Source: Flavobacteriales bacterium (lineage in GTDB: Bacteria > Bacteroidota > Bacteroidia > Flavobacteriales_D > Crocinitomicaceae). Taken from it: a DNA stretch of 64,000 nt. The stretch spans positions 124,001 to 188,000 of the forward strand of contig CANGJM010000002.1 of assembly GCA_947454525.1 (NCBI GenBank). The letters run 5' to 3'. This document shows positions 42,314-51,647 of this stretch, piece by piece (within the stretch, counting starts at the first letter, position 1; each line of letters begins with the position of its first letter). The notes beneath the pieces are model-generated. The model did not search any database. It saw only the letters and a list, made by a program, of their open reading frames with translations, and was not told the DNA's origin. Position numbers and translations under genes: made by a program.

Positions 42314-43020
42314 TTCAGTTGGATCCGTTTTTCCGGTGAAGCAATGAGTTCTCCTTGTAGTTGACATTCTGACATAAAAATATCGCGCAAAAGCTGCGGT
42401 TTTTGTTGTCGATCGATCGCGTCAAGAAAAAAGTCCATGCGGTCACCACCATTTGCTAAATAATCACTGGTAATCACCCAAAAATGTGTAGTGTTTTCTT
42501 TTAGACCGTTTAAGACGAGTTTTCCTTGAATGAGCTGCGCATTGGAAATCGGTTCACCACCAGATTGATTCAAATACGCTTCAATTTTTGTTAAACTTGA
42601 AATAGGCATGCGCATCCACACAACTTGGTTATCGAAGGGCATGAGTCGAAAAATATCACCACGCGTAACCTTTCCTTTTCCGATGGCAGATCTTAATCCA
42701 CCAACGCTCAACAAGCAGAAAACGGGTTCACTCATGCGTACTGTCCGCGTTTGATTGGCAAAGAGTGCGTCCGCGGTCCAATTTCCAAGAAGGCTATTTG
42801 GTCTTCCACTTTCGAAATCGATAGCGGCTGTTGCCAAAACAGTACTCATGACTTTTTCAACCGAGTCCTTGTAAGGTTGAATAACTTCTTTTATGTCCGT
42901 TTGGTCTTGATTATTTTCAAGAATGGCTGTTTTCCCACTTGTGGGTAATATGGTGAAATGAGAAGAGCAAGCCACAAGGCTTGCTCCAATCAAAAAAAGT
43001 ATACTGTTTATTCGGATCAC
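42310..43020 (-). CDS. 5'-nucleotidase C-terminal domain lipoprotein
   Basis: Lipobox SLVAC; N-W-x-ADA (GNWTADALFA), SVGGLRSAIGKGKVTRGDIFRLMPFDNQVV, YLANGGDRMDFF. Confidence 0.88.
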   Translation of the reverse strand: MIRINSILFLIGASLVACSSHFTILPTSGKTAILENNQDQTDIKEVIQPYKDSVEKVMSTVLATAAIDFESGRPNSLLGNWTADALFANQTRTVRMSEPVFCLLSVGGLRSAIGKGKVTRGDIFRLMPFDNQVVWMRMPISSLTKIEAYLNQSGGEPISNAQLIQGKLVLNGLKENTTHFWVITSDYLANGGDRMDFFLDAIDRQQKPQLLRDIFMSECQLQGELIASPEKRIQLK

Positions 43021-45281
43021 TCGACGATAAATTCGCGTTGAACTTGACCGAATGCTGTTCCAACTTGTAGAAGATACATTCCAGATTTGAATTCAGTTGT
43101 TCCCAATTCTAAAACAGGAACTTGAACATTAGATGAAGATTTAATTACTCTTCCTTGCATATCTGTAATGGTGTATTCAACGATTTCTAGTCCATTTACT
43201 TGTGCAAACAGTTTACCTGAAGTAGGAACTGGGAAAACGGAGAAATTAGCTGCTAATTTCTCATCGATTCCTGCGTCACAAACCAAATAAGACATGTTCG
43301 CGAAATTCACGTGACAAACAAAATTAATGGAATCTATGTATGGATTTCTGTTCGCTTGTTTACTGAAAATAAATTCGTTACGTGCAATTTCATAATTATC
43401 AGGTAGGTCATTGTAGTGCCATGTTTTCAAAGACTCTTGACTTTGATTGGAAGGCAATTGCCAGTTGTTACCGCCTTGTCCATTATATGCAGTCGCCATG
43501 TAGAATATTGAACGTGCCGCATTTCCTTTTTGAGCAGCGCGTGGTTCGTAAACCAATTGATTTCCGCTATAACCAACGCTTCCTTCTAAGTATGTAAATA
43601 CGACAGTTCCATCGATATCCATTAATGGCAAGTTACTTCTTGGTGTATTTGCTTGTTGCAGGTTTGTTGGCCATAAGTTGTGTTGGTCATTGTATTCTGG
43701 TTGCTCAGGATTGTCACATGGGTATGTCGGCATCCAAGAGTGACAATAAGAGTGCTCACGAGAATATCCTACTGCTGTCCAATCGAAAGGCTCGTCAAAT
43801 ACTTTTCGCTCTCCTGAATAAACACACGTGACGAATGATTGTCCATTTGTAGTATCACGAATCTCAAATTGATTCATCAAGGTTGTTTTATAATTGAAAT
43901 ACGAAACAACAGTGTGAGGATTAATCAAGGCACTTAAATCACTTAAAAAAGTTGATGCACCAGAACTAATTCCTGAGTAGTAGTTTCCAATTTGTTGTCC
44001 TTGACTAGTCACGTTTCCGATTGCCGGTGTTGTTGTTTTGTAATTCTCAAATCCAGCAGGACCATTAAATGCGTAAACAGCAAAATGGTAGTTTTGATTA
44101 GCGATGATTCCACGTGGTGTGAATCCCGTTCCGCTTCCGATGTATGCCACACGTGCATCACCAACAACATCTCCTCTTTTGTAGCTTGTGCCATCCGTTG
44201 GCATTCCTGTTACAGCTGCACCATTTTTCCAAAGGACAATATAATTATCAGCATTCGTTCCTGCCGTGTATTGTCCACCAACGGTATATGCTTTTACCAA
44301 TGGGAAAGTTAAGTTCGTCGGATTCGTAGTCGGCTCTGTAGCCAAGTTGTTGGTTCCAATTGCATACAAGTGGATGATGTACGGATTCTCATCACTATCA
44401 TTGTTTGCAATGGAAATTGTTGCTGTGCGCGTACCTGTTCCTGTAGGGGTAAATGTCAAAGAGTAATTATTACTTCCTAATCCAGCCACTGTTCCTGTTG
44501 TTAAGTTTATTCCGAATTCAGAAGCATTTGTACCTGTAAAGGTAACACCTGAAAGTGTCAAACTGGAAACTCCAGAATTTTCGATGCTTACACTTGTTGA
44601 GGCTGCTGTCCCAACCACATATGTATCGTTGTTTAACACTGTTGTGCCATTTACTTTCACATTGATTTCTCTTGCAGGAGCAACGTATGCAAAGATATCC
44701 TGCAAGTTTCTTGGGATGATTTGGTAATTCGCATTGAATTGTCCTAATTCGCCAATAATGGAAATAGGTCCAGTTGGAATCGCTGTCCCGTCGATGTTCG
44801 TGGATCCATTGATGCGCACATCGAAAGTTGCCGTTCCGTTTGAAACTTGTACGGTGCTATTTCCTGTTGCGAAGGTGCCGGTTTGAACAAAAGTTACATT
44901 GTCAAAACGGACTAATTGACTTTCTAAAGCCTCCGTTCCACTTGAGAAAGGAATGGTTTGAGCTTGCGGCAAAACACCTGCTCCATGGTTGATAAAACTA
45001 TTTGTTGGTGATAATTCCAATAAACCGCTAAAGTCGAATAAGACACCAGTTGCAGTAATTGAGTCTCCACGCTGAACGGATGACAATGAACTTCCGTAAC
45101 ATGCGATTCCGGCTGAACCATCTTGGATGTAACGAATGTTTCCAAGTTCGCTACCGTTTGTTGCTACACCCGAAACGGTAACAGTTTGTCCAATTCCTAA
45201 GTTTCTTACCTGAGAAATGTTTTGTGCTTTTCCACTGAATACAGCGAAAAAGGCTAGGGTACTAAGTATTACTTTTTTCAT
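43017..45281 (-). CDS. Secreted endonuclease I-family nuclease with OB-fold-like N-terminus, choice-of-anchor-type Ig domain and T9SS type A sorting domain
   Basis: REHSYCHSWMP, DQHNLWPT, KGNAARSIFYMATAY (EndoI family); FSVFPVPTSGKLFAQV...GMYLLQV (type A sorting). Confidence 0.87.
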   Translation of the reverse strand: MKKVILSTLAFFAVFSGKAQNISQVRNLGIGQTVTVSGVATNGSELGNIRYIQDGSAGIACYGSSLSSVQRGDSITATGVLFDFSGLLELSPTNSFINHGAGVLPQAQTIPFSSGTEALESQLVRFDNVTFVQTGTFATGNSTVQVSNGTATFDVRINGSTNIDGTAIPTGPISIIGELGQFNANYQIIPRNLQDIFAYVAPAREINVKVNGTTVLNNDTYVVGTAASTSVSIENSGVSSLTLSGVTFTGTNASEFGINLTTGTVAGLGSNNYSLTFTPTGTGTRTATISIANNDSDENPYIIHLYAIGTNNLATEPTTNPTNLTFPLVKAYTVGGQYTAGTNADNYIVLWKNGAAVTGMPTDGTSYKRGDVVGDARVAYIGSGTGFTPRGIIANQNYHFAVYAFNGPAGFENYKTTTPAIGNVTSQGQQIGNYYSGISSGASTFLSDLSALINPHTVVSYFNYKTTLMNQFEIRDTTNGQSFVTCVYSGERKVFDEPFDWTAVGYSREHSYCHSWMPTYPCDNPEQPEYNDQHNLWPTNLQQANTPRSNLPLMDIDGTVVFTYLEGSVGYSGNQLVYEPRAAQKGNAARSIFYMATAYNGQGGNNWQLPSNQSQESLKTWHYNDLPDNYEIARNEFIFSKQANRNPYIDSINFVCHVNFANMSYLVCDAGIDEKLAANFSVFPVPTSGKLFAQVNGLEIVEYTITDMQGRVIKSSSNVQVPVLELGTTEFKSGMYLLQVGTAFGQVQREFIVE

Positions 45282-45283
45282 AA

Positions 45284-48034
45284 TTAAAATTGAATTGCAA
45301 GTGAAAGATTGAATCGGAACCCACCTCCAAACATGACGGTAGCTGATTTCGAATCAAAGGTATTATATATGTCATTCGCATTATTTGTTGCGTCAGAAAT
45401 ATATGTTTTATTTAAAGCATTTGTAATTGTCCCGGTTGTTAGTAAACTGAAGGATTTAAATGGAATTTTATATCCTGCAAAGACATTCAATAGGGCATAG
45501 GATGGCATTTTCCAAGAATCTCTTCCACCATTTACTCCTTGCAGTGTGAATGGGTCAAAGTTTGAATAATAGCGATCGAAATACTGTAATTGAACTTTCA
45601 GGTAAAAGTTTTTAAATGGTTCATAGCGCATTGATGCCGCCATGGCAGTTTGAGCGGCATCACCTACGTGAACACCTTTCGCATCGAAACTAAATTGCAA
45701 AGAATCATATTGTGGGACAATTACTGTTTTAGATGAATTCCAATACCATTGTCCGACAGAGACCATCACATCTCCAGATAATTTCTTGCTCAATTTGAAA
45801 GCCGCATCGAATTCACCTCCCAAGTGTACGGCATCCATTCCGTTGATGTTTACACGAATGAACTCTGTTGGGTCGTTTGGATCCGGAACAGCAACACCGT
45901 AAGGAAAAGGTTTATTTTTCCAATTCGTTGCATATGCATTGACATTAAATCCGAATTTCTCTTTGGCATAATTGTATCCACCTTCCGCAGAGAGGATCTT
46001 TTCATTGACGATTTCACCGAAAAAACTATTTGTATTATTATCAATGACATTCGAGAATTGCGGAGTGCGGTTTAAGAATCCAACATTGACATACGCCGTT
46101 GCATTTTTCTGTACTTTATAACTTAATCCGGATTTAAAGGTAAATCCAGGGAGAAATTTCCAATCTGTAGCGTAGTACTTTAAATCTTTATTGCTCGCAT
46201 CATACGTTGTTCCGTTGTAGGTTATTGTATCCAATGCACCAATTCTAAGAATCGTGTCACCTAAATCGAGAACTCGTTTTTGGAATCGATCTACTCCTTT
46301 ATACCCATTCAAAATCGCAGATAGGTTGACGAAAAAAGAGAGTTTTTTATCGGTGTATTCCATTTGACCAAAGGCACCGGACCATTGCACAATTCCATCG
46401 CGGTCAGCATTAAATGCATTTTTAGCAATTTTATCTCCAACTCGTTGCATTGGATCCGCATCGTTTTTATCAGCAGTACTCACAAAATAGTCACCGCCTA
46501 AAAGATTGGTGATGACTTGGTAATGTGAACCTTGATAATAACGGAAGTCAACTCCACCGGATAACTCAATTTTTTTATTGTATTGGTAATTAAATTGTCC
46601 TAAATATCCAGCCCAGAAATGGTTGTTCATACTTTCGTAAATGATTTGACTGGACTTAATTTCAGTTGGTGAATAAATGGGGTCGATGTTCGGAGTACCA
46701 AATAGTGAGTTCACTTTATTTTCATGAATGACAAGGTCCCAGTTAATTGTACCGGTAGTATCGCGCAATAAAGCTGATGAATTAAAAATACTTGTCCCCC
46801 CACCTCGTCCAATGGATACGTAGGCAATATTGGAAATGGAAAGTTTGTCGTTAACTGTCCAAAAATCCTTCAAAGTAAATTGAGGTTTTGTATAGTAATT
46901 CATGCGCTCACTAAGAACTTCTTTCTTTCCACTAATGGAATCAGTTTGATAACCCCAATGTTGGTTAAAACGAATTCCCATGTCATAGAAATTTGCATTC
47001 GAATCAACGATTGCACCTAAATTTCGGGCTGTTTTCGCATCAAAATATTGAATGGCTTGATTGTAAGCACGCTGTCCATGCTCTTGTGGTGCTGCAAATG
47101 CGGATAAGGTCAATAAATGTTTGTCCACTTTCTTTGATACTTTGATGTACCCAAATTTCCCTTGACTTGGAGTTCCATATACCCAACCATCCGCTTGTTT
47201 ATAGGATGCAGAAAACGTCAATCCCCATCCGGACTTCGTCATTCCGGTATTATAGGAAAGTGTAGAGCGCAATAAATTCCCTGTTCCGTATTCTTGGCGA
47301 AAGGATCCACCTGGCTTGTTTGAGACACCTTGTGTGATGATATTTATAGTTCCACCAATGGACGGCATCGCAATTTTAGTCGCTCCGAGTCCACGTTGAA
47401 CTTGCATTTGAGCAGTAATGGCATCTAGTCCAAACCAATTGGACCAATAAACAGCGCCATTTTCCATGTCGTTCACGGGAACACCATCGATCATAACCCC
47501 AACGTTTCGTTGATCGAATCCACGTACATTGATTCGTGCATCTCCATCTCCACCACCTTGTTGTGTCGCATAAACTCCAGGAGTTCCATTTAGCAACATC
47601 GGTAAATCACGAGAACCAAGTTCTTCAGTAATTTTTTGCAGGGGAATTTTGGTGACAGCCACAGGGACATTTTGAGAACCCGCTAAATTACCAATGACTT
47701 TGATTTCGCGGTATTCTTGACTTGCACCGATGTAAAAATTGACTGTCATTACTGGTTTAGAAACTTGAATTTCCTGAACCATTGAATCAAATCCCATCAT
47801 TTTAAATGTAATGGAATAATCGCCATAGGTCACATCGGTCATTTCGTAAATCCCTTGTGAGTTGGACATGGCTCTTTTCATCACCACACCTTTATTGTTG
47901 TAAAGGGTGATTTTAGCGCCACCTAAAAGTTGGTTCGTAGCATTTTCACTGACTTCACCAGTGATCTTTGCAGAAGCCTGACTGAAACTCCATTCAGCAA
48001 AGCACGCGAAAAGAATAAGAATAAAATATTTCAT
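45284..48034 (-). CDS. TonB-dependent receptor with N-terminal carboxypeptidase-regulatory-like domain
   Basis: ITGEVSENATNQLLGGAKITLYN, plug INVRGFDQRNVGVMIDGVPVNDMENGAVYWSNW, C-terminal aromatic strand. Confidence 0.93.
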   Translation of the reverse strand: MKYFILILFACFAEWSFSQASAKITGEVSENATNQLLGGAKITLYNNKGVVMKRAMSNSQGIYEMTDVTYGDYSITFKMMGFDSMVQEIQVSKPVMTVNFYIGASQEYREIKVIGNLAGSQNVPVAVTKIPLQKITEELGSRDLPMLLNGTPGVYATQQGGGDGDARINVRGFDQRNVGVMIDGVPVNDMENGAVYWSNWFGLDAITAQMQVQRGLGATKIAMPSIGGTINIITQGVSNKPGGSFRQEYGTGNLLRSTLSYNTGMTKSGWGLTFSASYKQADGWVYGTPSQGKFGYIKVSKKVDKHLLTLSAFAAPQEHGQRAYNQAIQYFDAKTARNLGAIVDSNANFYDMGIRFNQHWGYQTDSISGKKEVLSERMNYYTKPQFTLKDFWTVNDKLSISNIAYVSIGRGGGTSIFNSSALLRDTTGTINWDLVIHENKVNSLFGTPNIDPIYSPTEIKSSQIIYESMNNHFWAGYLGQFNYQYNKKIELSGGVDFRYYQGSHYQVITNLLGGDYFVSTADKNDADPMQRVGDKIAKNAFNADRDGIVQWSGAFGQMEYTDKKLSFFVNLSAILNGYKGVDRFQKRVLDLGDTILRIGALDTITYNGTTYDASNKDLKYYATDWKFLPGFTFKSGLSYKVQKNATAYVNVGFLNRTPQFSNVIDNNTNSFFGEIVNEKILSAEGGYNYAKEKFGFNVNAYATNWKNKPFPYGVAVPDPNDPTEFIRVNINGMDAVHLGGEFDAAFKLSKKLSGDVMVSVGQWYWNSSKTVIVPQYDSLQFSFDAKGVHVGDAAQTAMAASMRYEPFKNFYLKVQLQYFDRYYSNFDPFTLQGVNGGRDSWKMPSYALLNVFAGYKIPFKSFSLLTTGTITNALNKTYISDATNNANDIYNTFDSKSATVMFGGGFRFNLSLAIQF

Positions 48035-48066
48035 CGTTTTTCGAGTAGGACAATAAACTGTCGTAC

Positions 48067-49125
48067 TTATCTTAAGATGATTTTACGGATCAATTGTTGT
48101 CCGTTAACATCTGTCATTCGAATGATGTAAACACCGCTGAAATCGCTCAAATCTAAAGAAATAACTGGTTTTGAACCGATGTTTGCTTGCGTGTAGATCG
48201 TTTGTCCAAGTGAGTTTAATACTTGAATTTTACGAATATTTCCGTTGCTTTTGATGTTTACAAGTCCATTGCTTGGATTTGGATAAACACTTAATGAACT
48301 CACTTCATTTTCATCTACCGCAGCAGGATTACATGAACAGTTGTGTGTTCCGAGTGAACTCCAGTTACCATCAAGAATAGGATTTCCACTTGTTCCAAAA
48401 AGCGTATCTCCGTTTGCATCTAAACGAACGATCACTGGTGGAATGGAATCGTAATCTAAAAGTGGGTCAAAAAATGATGGATTCGTTGTTGAACCTTTCA
48501 CGATCGTTGACTTACGAATCATGGAATGGTCTTTCGTAATTAATACACCTAAACCAGTACTGTAAGGAAACTGTGTTGACCATGCTCCATCATTACCAGA
48601 AGAAGTTCCTGTTTCATTCGCTGGATTCTCTCCGATTTTCCCGAAAAGATCCACAATGGCGAATCCAGGTACATTGGTTGCATTGATTAAGGTTGTCGCT
48701 GTAGAAGGTAACGTTCCCTTTGCCAACATAATGGCATCGTTTCCATTCCAATAAAATGAATTTGATGTATTATATACAGGACAATAGAATCCATCTGCAC
48801 GAGCTTGCAATGAATCCCATATTGGAGCTTCTTGTCCTGTTCCGTTTGGGTCTTGTTTGTCAAGAACGGCAACATATACGTCATGTGCAGCGATGGTTCC
48901 AGATAATTGAATGGAATTCGCAACTGTTGCAGTTGTTGCACCATTGGAATAACGCGCTACGAAATAACCATTTAGATTAATTGGATTGGCCGTTGGGTTA
49001 TAAATTTCCAAGGCTTTGTTGTTTGACCATCCTTCTACGTACTCAGAAATAAATAATTCAGAACAATTTTGAGCAGTTGCATTCAGTGTTAAAACACTTG
49101 TGATAAACAGTAAAATTTTTTTCAT
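48067..49125 (-). CDS. Lamin-tail-domain secreted protein with T9SS type A sorting domain
   Basis: CSELFISEYVEGWSNNKALEIYNPTANPINLNGYFVARYSNG; LSVYPNPSNGLVNI...GVYIIRM. Confidence 0.87.
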   Translation of the reverse strand: MKKILLFITSVLTLNATAQNCSELFISEYVEGWSNNKALEIYNPTANPINLNGYFVARYSNGATTATVANSIQLSGTIAAHDVYVAVLDKQDPNGTGQEAPIWDSLQARADGFYCPVYNTSNSFYWNGNDAIMLAKGTLPSTATTLINATNVPGFAIVDLFGKIGENPANETGTSSGNDGAWSTQFPYSTGLGVLITKDHSMIRKSTIVKGSTTNPSFFDPLLDYDSIPPVIVRLDANGDTLFGTSGNPILDGNWSSLGTHNCSCNPAAVDENEVSSLSVYPNPSNGLVNIKSNGNIRKIQVLNSLGQTIYTQANIGSKPVISLDLSDFSGVYIIRMTDVNGQQLIRKIILR

Positions 49126-49187
49126 AATCCAATAAAAACAAGCAACACGACTCTTTTCGTTTAACAGTTAGTCATGAAGTCATTATT

Positions 49188-49236
49188 CTTAGCACGTGGT
49201 TTCAGCATAGATGCGTCAAGGAGGACACGTGTTAAG
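49188..49236 (-). promoter_or_regulatory. Inverted repeat / predicted 5'-leader RNA hairpin
   Basis: Arms 49188-49198 (CTTAGCACGTG) and 49226-49236 (CACGTGTTAAG), 11-bp stem with one G.U, 27-nt loop. Confidence 0.55.
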
Positions 49237-49242
49237 TTGAAA

Positions 49243-49250
49243 CAAATTTA
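49243..49250 (-). promoter_or_regulatory. -7 box TAAATTTG upstream of lamin-tail/TonB/nuclease operon
   Basis: Minus-strand exact TAnnTTTG. Confidence 0.55.
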
Positions 49251-49271
49251 GGTGTTTTTTTGAAAAATATA

Positions 49272-49294
49272 TAAACTTTCAGGTTAAACTTTCA
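49272..49294 (-). promoter_or_regulatory. Direct repeat TGAAAGTTTA-N3-TGAAAGTTTA, candidate activator site
   Basis: Two identical 10-mers with 13-bp period, immediately upstream of the -7 box. Confidence 0.45.
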
Positions 49295-49371
49295 TGAATT
49301 CAATGTTAGGGAAAAGAACAAGTTGTTTAATCCAAGTACAATAACTAAATTCGGGCTTCAAATAATTACAC

Positions 49372-51531
49372 ATGAAAAATAGTCTTCTCCTTGTTTTTAC
49401 CTTCGTTTATTCCTTTGTTTTCTCACAAGACCTTACGGTTGAGCGCATTTGGAAAAATTATGAATTTAGTCCTAAGCGAATCGGTGGGTTTAAATCCATG
49501 AACGATGGAGAACATTACACCAATGTCAAAGAGGGGAATTCTATTTATAAATTCAGTTTAAATGACGTAAATGATAAAGGAACTGTTGTTCTTGATGGAT
49601 CGAAACTTTTAGTGGACGGAAAAAAACTATCGTTCGATGATTATGAGTTTAATTCGGATGAGACGAAAATTCTTTTTTTGACGAATGTTGAGTCCATCTA
49701 TCGACGCAGTTTCCAAGCAGTATATTATTTATACGATTTAGCTACACAAAAATTAACACCTCTTGATTCTGAACACACTCCACAAACCTTAGCGGAATAT
49801 TCTCCTGATGGAACAAAAGTTTCCTTTATTCATGGTAATGATCTTTTTGTGAAAACGATTGCGAATGGAAAAGTAGAGAAGATAACACAGGACGGCAAAC
49901 GAAATAAAGTGATTAATGGTACAACAGATTGGGTGTATGAGGAAGAGTTTTCCATCACCAAAGCCTATGGTTGGTCGCCTGATAGCAAATTCATTGCCTA
50001 CTTGCGTTTTGATGAAAAAGAGGTTCCTGAATATAGTATGGATATGTACGGTGGACTTTATCCGGAAGCTTACACCTTTAAATACCCAAAAGCGGGTGAA
50101 GTGAATAGTGTGGTCACCGCACATTGTGTTTCCTTAGAAAGTAAAAAAGTACAGCAGATTGGTTTGGGGTCTTATGAATACATTCCTCGATTGAACTGGT
50201 CTTCAGCATCGAATCAATTGATCATTCAAACAATGAACCGTCACCAAAGTGAATTGAATTATTGGTTGGTGGATGTCGTGAAAGGCAAAGTTTCGAGCAA
50301 AATCTTCTTCACGGAGAAATCAACAACGTACATTGATATCGATGACAATTTATTGATTTTGAAAGATGGGAAATCCATTCTTCGTACAAGTGAAGAAAGT
50401 GGATACCGCCATATCTACCAATTGAATTTTGATGGAAGTGTGAAACAAATCACGAGCGGACCATGGGATGTCATTGATTTTCTTGGTTTTGATGAAGTGT
50501 CCAAACAAATATATTTTAGTTCAGCCGAAAAAGGCGCTATTCACAAATCCATCTATTCAGTGGAAACAAGTGGTTCGAATAAACGTGATTTAACAGCAAC
50601 GATTGGATACAATGAAGCAGAATTCTTGAACGGAATGCATTATTTCATTCATACGTATTCCAATGCCAATCAAGCACCTGTCTATAACCTGTGTAAAAGT
50701 GACGGTTCAGTTGTCCGTGTACTGGAGTCCAATCAGGCCTTCATGGAAAAAATGAAAAAAGAGCGCTTGTCGACCAAACAATTCATCGAAGTAAATGCCA
50801 ATGGCGTGAAGTTAAATGCTTCGGTGATCTTGCCAGTTGGATTTGATCCAGCAAAGAAATACCCGATGTATGTGAATGTCTATGGTGGACCCGGACATAA
50901 CGAAGTATTAGACTCTTGGGACGGAAATGATTATTTCTTTCATCAATTGTTGGCTCAAAAGGGCTACATCGTTTTTCAAGTGGACCCAAGAGGAACTATG
51001 TATCAAGGAGCGGAATTCAAGAAAAGCACCTATTTGCAATTAGGAAAATTGGAAATCGAGGACGTCATGAATGCGGTGAAGGAATATTCAAAAAACACCT
51101 TCGTTGATGCAAGTCGCGTTGGAATCATGGGATGGAGTTACGGTGGATTCATGGCATCATTAGGAATAACCAAAGGAGCGGATGTATTCAAAATGGCGAT
51201 TGCTGTTGCTCCGGTGACAAACTGGCGTTATTACGACAATATTTACACGGAACGATTTATGCGTACTCCACAGGAAAATGCGGATGGCTACGACCGAAAT
51301 TCACCGATTAATTATGTTGATAACGTAAAAGGTAAGTACTTATTAATCCATGGGTCAGCAGATGACAATGTACATTTTCAGAATACAATGGACATGACCA
51401 GTGCCATGGTGAAAGCCAATAAACAGTTTGAGTTATTTGTTTATCCGAACAAAAACCATGGGATCTATGGTGGAAACACACGAAATCATTTGTTTCAATT
51501 GATGTTGACATTCATCGAAGCAAATTTATAA
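49372..51531 (+). CDS. Prolyl oligopeptidase family S9 / dipeptidyl peptidase IV
   Basis: Signal peptide; DPPIV N-domain; GIMGWSYGGFMAS catalytic Ser, HGSADDNVHFQN, NKNHGI. Confidence 0.93.
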   Translation: MKNSLLLVFTFVYSFVFSQDLTVERIWKNYEFSPKRIGGFKSMNDGEHYTNVKEGNSIYKFSLNDVNDKGTVVLDGSKLLVDGKKLSFDDYEFNSDETKILFLTNVESIYRRSFQAVYYLYDLATQKLTPLDSEHTPQTLAEYSPDGTKVSFIHGNDLFVKTIANGKVEKITQDGKRNKVINGTTDWVYEEEFSITKAYGWSPDSKFIAYLRFDEKEVPEYSMDMYGGLYPEAYTFKYPKAGEVNSVVTAHCVSLESKKVQQIGLGSYEYIPRLNWSSASNQLIIQTMNRHQSELNYWLVDVVKGKVSSKIFFTEKSTTYIDIDDNLLILKDGKSILRTSEESGYRHIYQLNFDGSVKQITSGPWDVIDFLGFDEVSKQIYFSSAEKGAIHKSIYSVETSGSNKRDLTATIGYNEAEFLNGMHYFIHTYSNANQAPVYNLCKSDGSVVRVLESNQAFMEKMKKERLSTKQFIEVNANGVKLNASVILPVGFDPAKKYPMYVNVYGGPGHNEVLDSWDGNDYFFHQLLAQKGYIVFQVDPRGTMYQGAEFKKSTYLQLGKLEIEDVMNAVKEYSKNTFVDASRVGIMGWSYGGFMASLGITKGADVFKMAIAVAPVTNWRYYDNIYTERFMRTPQENADGYDRNSPINYVDNVKGKYLLIHGSADDNVHFQNTMDMTSAMVKANKQFELFVYPNKNHGIYGGNTRNHLFQLMLTFIEANL

Positions 51532-51647
51532 GTGTGACTAAAATATCAACAAATTGTCATTATTTTACTCGAGACAAACAGAGTTCGATGTTTCTTTTGT
51601 AATTTAGGGCAAACTTTTATACCAAACACATATTTCGACAGAAAAAA

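Noticed and set aside
49193-49231. Pair of CACGTG motifs as eukaryote-like E-box sites
   Set aside because: E-box logic does not apply in bacteria; kept only as part of the larger inverted repeat.
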